Positions 44,400 to 55,734 of a stretch of DNA of 64,000 nt are shown here, one piece after another; the first letter of the stretch is position 1, and every line of letters begins with the position of its first letter. Source of the DNA: Lepas anatifera (taxonomy: Eukaryota > Arthropoda > Thecostraca > Lepadidae); NCBI GenBank assembly GCA_034440635.1, contig JAOTON010002273.1:124001-188000 (forward strand), given 5' to 3'. Under the pieces are notes generated by a model that worked only from the letters and a program-made list of their open reading frames with translations, made no database searches and was not told where the DNA came from. Position numbers and translations under genes: made by a program.

Positions 44400-45598
44400 C
44401 AGGGGCGCAGCCGGGGGGCACAGGGGGCACGTGCCCCCAGCGGTGCCCGAGTGCCCTTTTGATCGCTAGTCGGTGAACCTGTTTGTGCGGTCCGCTCGAA
44501 ATTTAGTGCCCTACGCCATTAAACTTAGATGCAACTAGATTACATTTAGCGATTAAAACTATTGTTTGATAATTCAGTGCCTTTTTTGGTCAGCTAAGAC
44601 ATTCTGTCGCCTTTTCAAGCACCCAGTAAGAGTATGGGCACGTAATCCGTTTCCAGCTAATGCCTCAACGTCACCAATAATCCTACGGGTGGAGCTAATC
44701 TGGTGCCCCTTGAGCTCATCCGGTGCCCACTGAGCTGGCCTTGGCCCCTTGAGCTGATCACATGCCCTCTAAGCTAATCTGGTGCCCCCTGAGTCAATCT
44801 GGTGCCCCCTCAGCAATGAGTTAGTATGATGCCTGCAGGCGTGCCTGGTGCTCTATTAGCTGTTTTAGTGCCCCTTGAGCTGATCTGGGTCCCCTGGCCT
44901 GATCCCATGCCTCCCGGAGTTGATCTACTGTCCCGTGAGCCAATATGGTCCCTCTTGAGCTGATCAGGTGCCCCTGAGCTGGTTATTGATGTCTCCTTAG
45001 ATGATCTGGTGCCCCGAGCTGGTCCGGTGCACCCTGACCCCATCTTATGTTCCCTGAGCTGATCTATGCCCCTGCTCTGGTCTGGGGGCTAGGAACTGAT
45101 CTAGCCCCATGCTGATTGATCTGGTACTCCCTGAGCTAAATTAATGCCCCCTGAGTCGATCTGGTGCCTCAAGAGCCATAATTGTGCCTGCTGAGCCCAT
45201 CCCATGCCCTCTAAGCTAGTCTGGTGCCCCATGGCTAATATGGTGCCCTTTAAGCTAACCTGGGCCTGCTGGGTTGATGAAATGATTTCCTGAGCAGCTC
45301 TAAGGCCCTGAGCTGAGCTGGGCCCACAGGGGTTGATGAGAGCTCCTGAGATAGTATGGGGTTCCTGAGCTGATTAAGTTCCTCGTGACTTGATCTGGTA
45401 CCCCTGGGCTGATCTGGGCCCTGAGCTGGTCGGGGACCAGTGATCTGATTGTTTGTCCCTGAAGCTGATCTGGTGCCCTATGGGCCGATCTGATGTCCCC
45501 TAAGCAGCTCTGGGGCTCCTAAACTGTTTCTCCTTTTTCTGCTGGGGGTCCCTCAAAGTTGGTGTGCCCCCCATACCAAAGCTCTGGCTGTGCCCCTG
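44400..45598 (+). mobile_element. hAT-type MITE filled with a ~21 bp minisatellite
   Basis: The 1199 bp element begins CAGGGGCGCAGCC and ends GGCTGTGCCCCTG, a 13 bp inverted repeat with one mismatch. Perfect 8 bp duplications ATTCCCAG flank it at 44392-44399 and 45599-45606. The interior from about 44640 is a degenerate array (see next entry). It encodes no transposase. Confidence 0.92.
44640..45535. repeat. ~20-21 bp minisatellite inside the MITE
   Basis: Around 40 diverged units of CTGATCTGGTGCCCCCTGAG. The GTGCCCC core resembles the MITE's own terminal TGTGCCCCTG, so the array may have grown from a copy of the end. Confidence 0.88.
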
Positions 45599-45606
45599 AT
45601 TCCCAG

Positions 45607-46500
45607 AATAAGAGTCAGAGTTGAGTTGACTCAACATCTAAATTTAGACACCTGTATTCAAATGGAATAAAGTTATTTTGGAGGCAAACTGAAAAAAATG
45701 TTTTTCAAATATTTTTTGTATCTTGATATTATTTTTTGTTGTTGATTTAAACTTGACAATTATTTTGGAGTATTTCCTATTGTTATGATGTACCAATAGA
45801 TAAGTTATGAATTCCATATGAACACTGGGCTCAGTGAGCAAGTGGGGAATGAAAAAAATACCAAGCTATGTACATGGGAAGGCCAGCACACCATTGCCTA
45901 CAGGTGAAGAAAACATATCCCTTTTCCAGCACCTGGTCTGCAGCTAATTTGAATTATCATACTGTGGCAGACAGAAAGAGTTCAACAGCATTATAGATGC
46001 GAGCCCACCAGAATTCTAAAAATAACAACCTTCAATTGAAAACAAAGTGGAATGAAAATATTCTGGAACCCTCAACAGGCACCTAGCAGCATTCCAAAAC
46101 AATAGAATGTTTCATTATTAAGATCTCCTTATTCAGAAAATGCACATTAGTATTTAAGCTAGCACCTTTCTTAAATGCAACTAATTCGGAAAATAATGAA
46201 ATTGGTCCATTTTGAAAATTATCTTCATAAGAAAATTCACAGTTAGTTAACATCAAGTTTCATATGAAGATTTAATATGAACTTAATTTTGTCAGAAGTC
46301 TCCCAATTGTTACTTGTTGATTTGATTCTATATTGACAAGATTTTTCCTGAGTCAGGGTCAAGTAAATCCACTTCTGGGTCTGATTTCATAAGTCGGATC
46401 AGTGGCTCAAAACTTTGAGCTGAGTAATGGTCAGAACTAGTAATTAAACTATGAGTCAGAGTTCAGTCAACTTAAACAATTCCAAGTCCCCAACAAGTTT
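45607..46500. repeat. GAGTC-type repeat relics in AT-rich DNA
   Basis: AGAGTCAGAGTTGAGTTGAC follows the MITE, and a more decayed copy lies at about 46343-46490 (CTGAGTCAGGGTCAAG, ATGAGTCAGAGTTCAGTC). The AT-rich DNA between them holds no recognised gene. Confidence 0.5.
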
Positions 46501-47100
46501 GGATGTAACAAGAAACCTCATTACAAATGTACATATACCTTTTAGTGTCTTTATTTGCTGGGAGTTTTATTCCATTGTGTACAAACACAAAGTGGTTATT
46601 TCATCTTCGGGAGAGTTAAAAGCTTAAAAACAAACCTGATGGGTGTACGGAGAATAGGTACAAGGCTATTCCGAATACAGTCTTTATGTAGCCTGGGAAG
46701 GAATTGTACCAAGAATAAAACAAGACAGAAACATTTTTCGAAAACGAGGAAAAGATTTAAAAATAATACACTGGGCCTCTATTTTTATAAATATATATTT
46801 TGGACCTTGTTTTGGAGACCGCCACAACAACAAACACAACAATGCGGCCAGCTATCAGAACAGCAACAACAACAAACACATTCACACGGCACAAGATCTT
46901 ATTCTTGCGCTATTCTGGCAAATGCTTCGGGCCTCTAATTGCAATGTAATAATTCTCTAAAAAAACTCTGTACCATTTTATAGAAGCTTCAGACTTCAAA
47001 TACACCAGAGGAGGGTTCGAAAGCGCAATATTCTTATGCCTTTCCACCTAATGTCTATATACTGTGATAACTCGGGAGATGTTTGCATGTGCCATAAGTG
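46501..47100. other. Intergenic, nothing recognised
   Basis: A 127-codon open frame at 46555-46938 ends in CAA/ACA-rich low-complexity sequence and has no domain. Not called as a gene. Confidence 0.4.
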
Positions 47101-47108
47101 GATCCAGG

Positions 47109-47289
47109 CATTGACAGACGCAGGGGGAGGGGGAATTCCGGCCATGCCCCCCAAAGCGCTGGAGGGGGCATAACTATCTTTTGGACCCCAAAAGGCCGGA
47201 TAAATTATTTGAAAAAATGTGTTTACACTACATCTTTAGAGGCAGGCATGGGTTTGGTCCCCCAAAACTCGGGTCTACGTCCGCCCCTG
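47109..47289 (+). mobile_element. MITE family B copy 3, internally deleted
   Basis: Begins CATTGACAGACGCAGGGGG and ends GGTCTACGTCCGCCCCTG. Flanks GATCCAGG (47101-47108) and GATCCGGG (47290-47297) are an 8 bp duplication with one mismatch. At 181 bp it lacks the middle half of the full-length copies. Confidence 0.85.
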
Positions 47290-47372
47290 GATCCGGGGGA
47301 GGCAAGCGAGGGTGCTTTCCCCATCAGCCATCAGCGCCCCCTGAAATGGCCACGGCTCCCCCTGAAAAGTCT
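47290..47372 (+). mobile_element. Fragment of MITE family C
   Basis: CAGCGCCCCCTGAAATGGCC and CACGGCTCCCCCTGAAAAGT match the interior of the family C element. Family B copy 3 inserted at its left end (GGATCCGGGGG). Confidence 0.5.
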
Positions 47373-47374
47373 GT

Positions 47375-48870
47375 CCCAGCCAGCAATTTGGGTGGGCTGA
47401 AGTCCAGATTCAGCTGGCAAGTCTGGCAAGCCTTCCCTCAGCCCACCTAGAACGGATGAGGGCCCGGCGGTGTGCCGGCTTCGGGCCGGTTGAATGGAAC
47501 TAGCCATACGACCAGTCTTCGTCCGAAATCGACCGGCCGCGCACCGGCCTGCTCCGGCAGCATTAGGCTTCCCAACCGCCTCAAGGCAAAATCTGGCCTT
47601 GTCTGCGACAATACGTATGAATTGTATGATGAGTTCTGATGGATTTTTTCCCAATGTTGTGTATTTTGGTCATAATTAAAAGAAAAAGAAAGAATCAAGC
47701 ATGTTTTGTAAAAATATTACAGCAATTCTCACTTTACACACTTGACAGTGCTGGAAAGCCGCCGTTTCCAACCGCCAGGGTTTTGAATATCACAGTTGGT
47801 GAGGTGGTGGTAGTGGTCAACAATATACATTTACGGCTATTACAGCCTAGGTTGTTACCAGTTGGTTGTTAGTGTCTCTACTAACCGTGGTTGTCACGAC
47901 GTTACGGCCATGCCCTAAAAGATACGGTAACTTTCAGTTGTTAACAGACGTACCTTTTTGCTTCAGTGACATTTTTCTGAGGTGGGTGACTGTTATTTGC
48001 CGGTGCTCTGCTCTCGAGGTGACAGGAAACTACGACATGTTTGGGGTGGCTCGAATATTTTCAAATCTCAACGCTTTTGTATGGCATAATGTGGCTTCCC
48101 CGCCCCACCGGCGCAGCTGGTGCGGCGAGGTCGTCTTCGAAGACTTCTGATGCGATTGAGCGCCTGAGTACGTTTCATCGTGCCGAGAAAATATCGTTTG
48201 TAGCTAGAAATACTGTTTTATCGTGTTAGAAGTAAATAACTGTCATATTTATTCGTGTTTCTAAAAACGCATGCTCGTCAGAAGTAGAGGCTCTTACGGA
48301 TCTTCCACATGCTACATTACCACCTTTTATCTTGCTCCCGTGAGGCATTTGTATGAAATTATGTGACTTCCTCCCGCCCCACTCCTCGTTGCATTGTGCA
48401 ATTTCTTAACGACCCCCTCCCCTAAGAGCAAGCGGAGCTTCACAGAATTGTTTATTTGTGAGAAAATATTTGTCCCACTGTCGCAAATGACCATCTCAGG
48501 AAAATTTTCTGCAATTGCCTTGGTTTCTAGCGAGAAATACCGGGATTTAGATAATGTTCTGGTCCGAGTGGCAGGGTTTATAGGGTGAAAAGAAGACTGC
48601 AATCGGGGCTCACGTGTGTGTGTTTCAAAATTGTTATGCCTCGACGTTCGGTATTTTTCTCTTGGAGTCATTTTTTACTGGCAAGGAATAAAATAATGGC
48701 TGTACTGGCAGGGCTTCCGATATATTAGCGATCACTAGCTGCGCCCGGAGATTGAGGACATTGGTCTCTCCAAGCGATACGCATCATTCATAAATGGGTG
48801 AAAATACCCCACTTAATAGCAGAACTAAATACGCCCCTGCGCACCCCCAACGGCGTTCCTGGAGCCGCCC
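47375..48870. other. Intergenic; starts with CCCAGCCAGCAATTT repeat end
   Basis: CCCAGCCAGCAATTTGGGTGG near 47376 is the same end seen at 57590. Beyond it no gene was recognised. The GC-rich stretch to about 47580 (GGCCGG-rich) probably belongs to that element. Confidence 0.4.
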
Positions 48871-48871
48871 A

Positions 48872-49231
48872 TGAGCCCAGCAACCAAACTGCGCCGGCCC
48901 CGCGTGGGGCCATAGCACGGCTATAACGCCCCAGCGCCGGCATTGCGCTGGAATGGAATGGCAAACGCCGGCGTCGGTACGGTTTGGACTGGGGCCGCTG
49001 CGAAACGGTATGGCTCCGACCGGCCCAGAGCCGATTTCGGCTGGCTGCGGGTCGGTATAGTCCGGCGCAGCTGGTGTGGCTACGGTACGGGAGCGGTATG
49101 GGACTGCACTGGGATCTTGTTTCACCCCCGGTTGGAGCCCCACGCTGACCCGTACCGCAGCCGGCGCTGGCCTACCGGAGCATTCTGGCCCATAGCCCGC
49201 GCTGGCCCAAACCAGAAATGCTGGCTGGGGT
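48872..49231. mobile_element. GC-rich TIR element (CCCAGC ends)
   Basis: GCCCAGCAACCAAACTG at the left and CCAGAAATGCTGGCTGGG at the right form an imperfect inverted repeat. The interior is GC-rich with repeated CGGTA(C/T)GG and GCCGGCG motifs and no stable reading frame. No duplication was confirmed. Confidence 0.5.
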
Positions 49232-49774
49232 GGTACTCCTTGAAATGCCGCTTCACACGGTTTGCCACCCAAAAGGGGTACCCCCTGGTCCCCCTGATTT
49301 GGATGCCACCACCCGACTCTTTCCTCTTGCCTCTTTCCCCAGCGCCGATATAGGCTATCGGAAACCCTGAAATCGGATCCGCGCATGGTATAATATGTAA
49401 AGTCTGAAATTGAGTTGACGTGGGGTTGGTGGGAAACATCATTTCTGGGCGCGGGGTGGGACCCCGATAGTCCGCTCGCGTCGCGACGGCGTGTTTATCC
49501 GACGTGAGGCGTAGGTCCACTGATGTGACAAGCCACGTTAGCAAAGGATCTGCGGATCCACCGGAGGCCGCCGTGCTTGGTGTCTGCATGAAGTGGTCCT
49601 TGTAAGGTGACTCGTTGTTTGTGTGTGTGTGCGTGTTGGCGCCGGATTCTAGAATCAGAACGTGAATCGCAAAGTTTCGCTTGTCTTTTTTGGGCTGAGA
49701 GTCCGTTTGATTCAGCGAGATATCACAAGACAACTCGAAAATATGGACTGCCCAGAGTCATACTTGGCTGAAAG

Positions 49775-50147
49775 TAGTGGCGGATCCAGGGGGGCTAAGA
49801 AGGCATTTGCCCCCCCAAACGGGGAAAAGCTCGGGGCAAAACTATGTTTTTGCCCCCAAAGTGATCGACCTCCTTTTTCCCCGACTCCTCTTAAATTTAT
49901 AAGAAAGATTTTGGTGCTTCAACTCTCAACTTCAAACAGAACCAGTTAAGTTCAGTGAAAATATGGGGCCTTGGATAGAAAAAAGTATGTTGAGCTCATA
50001 TTTTTCAGCCCGTCACGTTTTTTTTCTTTTTTGCTTCTTGCCTCAAACACCCGTACCGGGAAGTCATATTTTAACGCAATTTTGCGTTACGTGATGTTTT
50101 TTCGACTTTGGTTTGCCCCCCCAACCGACCGGCTAGATCCGCCACTG
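49775..50147 (+). mobile_element. MITE family D copy 2 (hAT-type)
   Basis: Begins TAGTGGCGGATCCAGG and ends GGCTAGATCCGCCACTG. Flanks GCTGAAAG (49767-49774) and GCTGAGAG (50148-50155) are an 8 bp duplication with one mismatch. 373 bp, non-coding. Confidence 0.85.
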
Positions 50148-50578
50148 GCTGAGAGTCACCAGTTTACGACTGACCACAATTTCGATGAGATTCACTCTTA
50201 AATGCTAACTTTCCCTAATTTATCATTTCCGGGTGGCAGCCAGAAATACCTCTGCCGATGCCTCTGACATTCTTCCCGGAAATCCGACTTGGCTGCTACA
50301 CAACGCAGCATTGCCTGTCCCCTCAGCCGTGGCAGCAATCCTTCCCCACCTAGGAAGTTTGCAGGTCTATACGAACCAGAAAGGTGTCGTAGCCAAAGTA
50401 CGAGACACAGCAGCAGCCCAATTTTTATTTTATTTTATAAATTTGTCCAAGTTGTTCCCAGTTCGGCTGTTGGAGTCGGAGTCTCACTAAAGTCATCGAT
50501 GGACTTGTCACGCAGACCCCGACCCCACCACCCGAATGAGCAACTCCCACAATGATGGGTTGATTTAGAAGCCAAAGT

Positions 50579-51696
50579 TTAACACGCGCACTGGAGGGGG
50601 CCTCGGAGGCCCCCCCACCTGTTTTTCCGAGGTGGCCGGAGAACCGCTTGTAGCCGAAACACGAGACTTTGCCACATTAAATAGAATTTAATAGCGCGTC
50701 GATTGGTGAAGATTTTTGGAAAATCGGTCGAAAATTTTTTGACTTATAGGCTTTTAAAGTCAGACCTGCATTTTGAGATCGCCGTAATCGCGCGGTCGGA
50801 CCATAATAATAATTTTTGGGGCTTATCGACGCACCAACTGCCAGGGTCATATGGCGTCGCCAACTCTTCCCCTGTTGGAAGGGTTTCTCGGGAGCCAGCT
50901 TGCTCCTTGTTCAGGGAAGCCGCCGGGCCTTGAACCCGGGTCGGCTGCGTGGAAGCCAGCTACGCTGACCACTCCACCACCGCCCCCGCGGTCGGACCAG
51001 ATAGCTTGCATTGGAGACCGAGTGGTGAAGTCATAACACCATGTAACCGGGATTATATGTCAAGGTCACCTCACATGAAGGTCAAGGTCAGGGTCAAAGG
51101 TCACAGGTCAAGGTCATATGTGCACTTTCAAGGTCACTGACCACAGTGCTTCCGGTCAAATGACGTTACCCGGTCTGACGTACATTATGCTATAACGTCA
51201 TCGATAAGGTACCCCAATACCAAGGTCAAGGTCAAAGGGCAAGATCAAAGGTCATTTTCAAAGGTCAATCCTCATTTCTTGCCAAACAGTGGCTGTAGTG
51301 TTAGACAAAGTGTACATTATAAGTAGTATACTATATTGTGACCTTACAGGTCAATGACCTTGAATGACCTTGACCCAAAAATTGAAGGGAAGGCTCTTTG
51401 AGACCTTCTCTATATGACCCTGGTCCACCTTTAGCTTATTCCCGCCATTTTCCCGCATAATCACGGCATTTACCGGTCGGTCCCCAGGATGGCCAAGTTT
51501 TGACCTTTATGACCTCGTTTGACCTTGAAGATATTGACCTAGGTCAATAAAAATTGTTCATAATGTAGATCACTATAACCCCCACCCATCTCTCAAATTT
51601 CGTTTTTCTACGCCTCTTAGTTTCCGAGATCTTAGGGGGCCTACCAGCCCCCTCCAGTGCGCGTTAGTGCCAGACCCCCTCCAGTGCGGGTGTTAA
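50579..51696 (+). mobile_element. TTAA-type element with AGGTCA-rich interior, copy 2
   Basis: Begins TTAACACGCGCACTGGAGGG and ends CCCTCCAGTGCGGGTGTTAA; TTAA is intact on both sides (50579-50582, 51693-51696). This is the piggyBac-type signature. A second inner repeat GGGGGCC(T)...AGGCCCCC also lies near each end. The interior has more than a dozen AGGTCA half-sites between 51060 and 51545. A SINE is nested at 50804-50986. No transposase. Confidence 0.85.
50804..50986 (-). repeat. tRNA-derived SINE, family 1, with 13 bp duplication
   Basis: Read on the minus strand it begins GGGGCGGTGGTGGAGTGGTC (A-box TGGTGGAGTGG) and has a perfect B-box, GGGTTCAAGGCCC, about 50 bp on, so the head comes from a tRNA gene. 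A non-tRNA body and a short AATTATTATTATGG tail follow. CGCGGTCGGACCA is duplicated at 50791-50803 and 50987-50999, as expected for LINE-driven insertion. A 5'-truncated relative lies at 63138-63230. Confidence 0.9.
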
Positions 51697-51704
51697 CGTC
51701 CCAC

Positions 51705-51896
51705 AAAGCACAGGGACGGCCGCCCCGCTCAGGTTACCCTCTCATCAGACAGTTGCCAGCCGACCTGTACGTCGGGTAAACTTTTGAGCCCCGGAGCTTC
51801 TCAGGGGAACCGATCCCAAGCCTGGACATGTCACCGCATGCTTCTGAGCAGCGGGCCGGAGCCCAACGCTCTACCAACTGAGCTACCGGGGCGGCC
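51705..51896 (-). repeat. tRNA-derived SINE, family 2
   Basis: The minus strand begins CCGCCCCGGTAGCTCAGTTG-GTAGAGCG, a tRNA-like 5' half with the A-box TAGCTCAGTTGG. A degenerate B-box-like GATCGGTTCCCC follows, then a body ending GGGACGGCCGTCCCTGTGCTTTG-side sequences. It lies directly next to the TTAA-type element's right end. Confidence 0.7.
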
Positions 51897-52670
51897 AATG
51901 AGCCTAACGTTGACGAATGTTAATACCTGGTCTCTTCGACGGAGGAACATAACATGTCTCCATTCAGCACTGGTATGTACCTGGCTCAAGATGACATCCA
52001 ACATAATTACTTTTTGGTGTTGAATAGCGGGGCTTATTCGTATTTCTGTTTGTATGGCCGGTTCAGCCACTTCTGTCATTGACTGGCGGTGTCTCGTTGC
52101 ACACCCTCTCTTCTAGTTCTGTCTCCAAACCAGCTTTACAAAAGTACGTTATAGGCAATCGTTGGTACGCAAAAGTACGATTGCAGCGGGTGTGCAACCG
52201 AGCTGGGGCTCAGCAAAGCGAGCGGGTTTGTCAGTGAAGCTTATTTGGCGATATCTACGTAAGTGACATATATAGACCATCAATATTGAACTTTCTTATA
52301 ACAGACTTAATGATGCTCCATTTACGAAAAACAGCCATGCAAACTTCGTCTTAACGTACTTTTACCTCAACCCAGAATTAGCTACATTGGTTTTGCCTTA
52401 CCGATCATAGCTGGCGCTAGCAAAGAACACAACCTGTTTATAGATGACGCTAGCATCGGACGCAATCTCGTATCGGGTCTGCTTGCGGCAGGATATGGAC
52501 ACGACGGCTCGGAGTGACGTCAACACCAGTTCACGGACAGCCACACAGCGGAACAAAATGATGAGCAAGTGACCAAAGTGCACATCGGATGTATTTTCTT
52601 ACAACGGCCTCTTGATGTAATTATATTTTTTCAATTTGTATTCGTTTAAGCTGGTTGTGTCTTTTATAAT
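51897..52670. other. Intergenic, nothing recognised
   Basis: No exon, RNA gene or array recognised. Confidence 0.4.
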
Positions 52671-52674
52671 TGTT

Positions 52675-52676
<2 letters not shown>

Positions 52677-52749
<73 letters not shown>
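52677..52749. repeat. TA microsatellite
   Basis: Uninterrupted (TA)n of about 36 units. Confidence 0.97.
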
Positions 52750-52753
<4 letters not shown>

Positions 52754-52763
52754 ATATACAAAC

Positions 52764-52963
52764 TTCAAGATACAAGCAGCAAAAATATGCGTAGCTCAAA
52801 GTGTGATGAAGTCGCTGTAACAATATTCAGTTATGAGAAACATATATATATATATATATACACATACATATAGCTAGCAAAAATATGGGTAACTCAAAGT
52901 GTGATGAAGTCGCTGTAAAAATATTCAGTTATGACAAACACACTTTTTTTTTTTTTTTTTTTT

Positions 52964-53040
<77 letters not shown>

Positions 53041-53115
53041 TCATAACTGAATATTGTTACAGCGACTTCATCACACTTTGAGCTACGCATATTTTAGCTG
53101 CTTGTGTCTTGAAGT
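52764..53115. repeat. Triplicated ~75 bp unit with TA/T/TG tracts, one copy inverted
   Basis: A unit built on GCGTAGCTCAAAGTGTGATG and AAGTCGCTGTAACAATATTC occurs at 52764-52842, again in direct orientation at 52874-52940, and inverted at 53039-53115. Simple tracts lie between them: (TA)n, T20 at 52944-52963, (TA)n at 52970-53008 and (TG)n at 53009-53036. The inverted pair could form a long hairpin. Confidence 0.9.
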
Positions 53116-53123
53116 CTAATTCA

Positions 53124-53310
53124 TTTTGTTTTATTAAGGCCACTCCCCATAGGCCCACTTGCCCAATTACAGGGAGTATTGGCGTGGATGTTTAAGAGTC
53201 CTCTCTACCGAGTCGGATCGGACATGGGAGGCAGTCTCCCGCCGTGGGAATTAAACCCACGCTAATTCACGCTGTTCTATCTGAATACGGCAATCAAGGT
53301 CACCCGGCCA
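53124..53310 (-). repeat. SINE family 3, longer copy
   Basis: The minus strand has a B-box-like GTGGGTTTAATTCCCAC, then CTGCCTCCCATGTCCGATCC and CGCCAATACTCCCTGTAATT, and ends in GTGGCCTTAATAAAACAAAA. A clear A-box was not found. The 3' end matches 18016-18090. Confidence 0.6.
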
Positions 53311-53805
53311 CAACAAAACTATGCCATAGTGTTGAACACTATACACTCGAATAACCATAGGTACAGGCGGCGGGGCAGGGGTAGGGGGGTGGCTTCCCCA
53401 ACACTTTTGGACTGGGTGCAGTACCCCCTTCCCCAACTTTGAGCCGATTTCGGGCCTTTACATTAAAAAATCAAGAGATAGACCGAATCGTATTTGTCCA
53501 TACCAGTGGTGACAAGTCTCCCCCCCCAACTCGGGAAAAGTTCCTGCGACTATGTGTATAATGACACTTAAAAAAGAACCGGTGTCACTTATGCTGCTTA
53601 TGGCTAACAAACCTTGTCCTCCATGGGCGTCCATAGTGGGACGAGGAAAGGGTGAACGTGTCTCGCCAACTGGCACACCAGGTGGGATGCTCCCTTACAC
53701 TCGTCGGGTAATTCTAGACCTTTGCCCCTTTTATCAATATCAAAATTATAAAATAATATTGCGTTAATTGCAGCAAATGTCTCAAAATCTCTCTAAAAAC
53801 GGACC
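53311..53805. other. Intergenic, nothing recognised
   Basis: No exon, RNA gene or array recognised. Confidence 0.4.
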
Positions 53806-54208
53806 TTAAAGCGAATGTGGCACCTTCATCACGTCTTTTTAACTGAGATAGCCAAGTTGTAAAGCAAGTCAGAAAACCCGGTACTCCATATTTCATTTGT
53901 CTTGGAACTCGATATTTCCGTAGAAAAAAACTAAAACCTACCTGACGCCAGCCCCCTCATCAGCCCCTCGCCGGGCGGCCATTGTTGTGAGCTTGAAGTG
54001 TTTCAGCCATGGTAGTGGTTGCCAGATCATGACATCATCCACAGGCAGACATTTATTTATTTACCTAGAGGAGTATTTTTAAAACAAAATATTGAGCTTA
54101 TTGAACATTTTTCAGAGAAATCATGAGTGGTTTCATTATTTTCAGCTAAAAGTGCGCCAAATTGCAATAAATTCCAGGATTCAATCAAGGTGCCACATTC
54201 CTTTTCAA
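53806..54208 (-). mobile_element. TTAA-flanked MITE, family H copy 2
   Basis: TTAA-AGCGAATGTGGCACCTT at the left and AAGGTGCCACATTCCTTTTCAA at the right: TTAA kept on the left, decayed on the right. The interior is the reverse complement of 3032-3490, including GAAAACCCGGTACTCCATAT and TCGCCGGGCGGCCATTGTT. Confidence 0.8.
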
Positions 54209-55433
54209 GGGAGATACGCAAAAAATTATTATTGTGGTTTCGTGCTATTTGAAAAATCTTGATAATGAAACTATCAATTATTTTTGTATCTTCGGCAAAA
54301 TTTTGGGACGCCACTCACTTATTATCGAAATAGGTTCACAATTCCGATAAAATGCTGAAACCTTCACTCATCACTTACTTTTTGAAAGCTATTTAAAGTT
54401 GAAAAATAATGTTTTTTTGTAATAAAAATGTCTGTTCTCCTTTATTTGTGTTTGAATTAATTTCACAAGGCCTTTAAAAAAACACAAAATGAATTAAACT
54501 GCCCTAGAAACGGAAAAACATAATTACTCAAGCCTTCAGCCGTTTCGTACCTCGGGTCTTGAGTCGTTTTCTGCTTCAGCCCCAGGATGACGAAAAATTT
54601 GCGTCAGAAAGGTCACATGACCCACTTATGATGTGGCTGTACGTTCTGATTGGTCAATTGTGATTTCTTAAAAGTCCTATATTTTTGTTTTAATATTATT
54701 TTGGCTGTAGCTTTTTTAAAATAACTTTTTATTTAATAATTTTAAACTTTCAAATCACTGCTCAAGGAAAAATGAGACCGGTCCTTTAGAGAATTTGCTA
54801 GCCTTAGCCGGGGGTACCTACCTACGTCATTTAGATCGATAAGAGATGTACCGGTATAGTCGTCTAGATGTGTTGACTTTGAGAGCAATTTTAAGGCATT
54901 TGCAGGTCGAATTCGCAAAAATGAGGATAGGACTTGTGAAACAACTTTTTGTGACCTTTTGATCTAGCCAATAATTTTTTTCGCGTATCTCCCTTTAATT
55001 CATGCCTTTGCCTCCCATTGTTTCCCCCGCTGTCGCTAAATAGGAGATAGTTGCCTTCTTTTGGAATCCGTGGTGAGGCACATACTTACCATAGCACCTT
55101 ATATATTTTTTGTACATGTTATAACAAGCTCAGATTTTCAGATCACTGTCTTAGTAAAGTTCAAGGAACTCATCTCGGAGACCCTATGTATGAACCGGCT
55201 AGAAAATAATTAGGTAAATTTGATTTTCAACATGAAACGTCCCACCAAGCACAAAGACATCCTTCTCACTCAGGTCGTCCTTTTACAGGCTTTTGGTATT
55301 TACCCGCTGCTGAACTGCAGCGTATACTCCAGCGACATAGCCTAGTCGCTGGAGCGCCCTAAACCCCAACACACACAACACACCCCCCCCTGAACTGCAA
55401 CGGGTAAATACCAAGCGCCAAAGCGTCTCAAGA
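54209..55433. other. Intergenic with SINE fragments near the right end
   Basis: CGTCCCACCAAGCACAAAGA at about 55238 matches the 3' end of SINE family 2. At 55319-55375 a CTAGTCGCTGGAGCGCCCTAA block resembles the GACGCGCCCTAAAACCCAAA segment at about 61764-61783. No gene recognised. Confidence 0.45.
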
Positions 55434-55711
55434 CATTGGCAGATTCAGGGGAAAAGGGGGAACGTTCCCTCGATCGACCCCCGGCGCCCCCTGAAATGGT
55501 CACGGCGCCTCTCTCCCTGAAAGGTCGATGGCGCATCCCAGAAATGTCGCTTCCACCCCCCTCTCCAGGATACAAAAATCAGCGCCCACCAATAGGATTT
55601 TGCGCCCACCGGATAGATTTTGTCGGTCAAAAGTGGCGCCCCTGGTCCGGATGGCGCCCTCCCTCCCCAGAAGGTGCCTCCCCCGATTGGCAATCCTAGG
55701 TCCGCCTATTG
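55434..55711 (+). mobile_element. MITE family C, best copy
   Basis: Begins CATTGGCAGATTCAGGGG and ends CCTAGGTCCGCCTATTG. Flanks TCTCAAGA (55426-55433) and CTCAAGGA (55712-55719) look like a duplication disturbed by a one-base shift. The interior has GCGCCCCCTGAAATGGTCAC and several GGCGC(C)C(C) blocks. Non-coding. Confidence 0.7.
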
Positions 55712-55734
55712 CTCAAGGAATCCGATGATAGACC

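Noticed and set aside
50935..50986. Possible functional tRNA gene on the minus strand
   Set aside because: A- and B-boxes are good but the cloverleaf does not close with a proper acceptor stem, and a 13 bp duplication plus non-tRNA body show it is a SINE head.
51850..51896. Possible tRNA gene (GGTAGCTCAGTTGGTAGAGC)
   Set aside because: Only the 5' half is tRNA-like; the rest is a SINE body and a similar truncated head recurs at 55735-55808.
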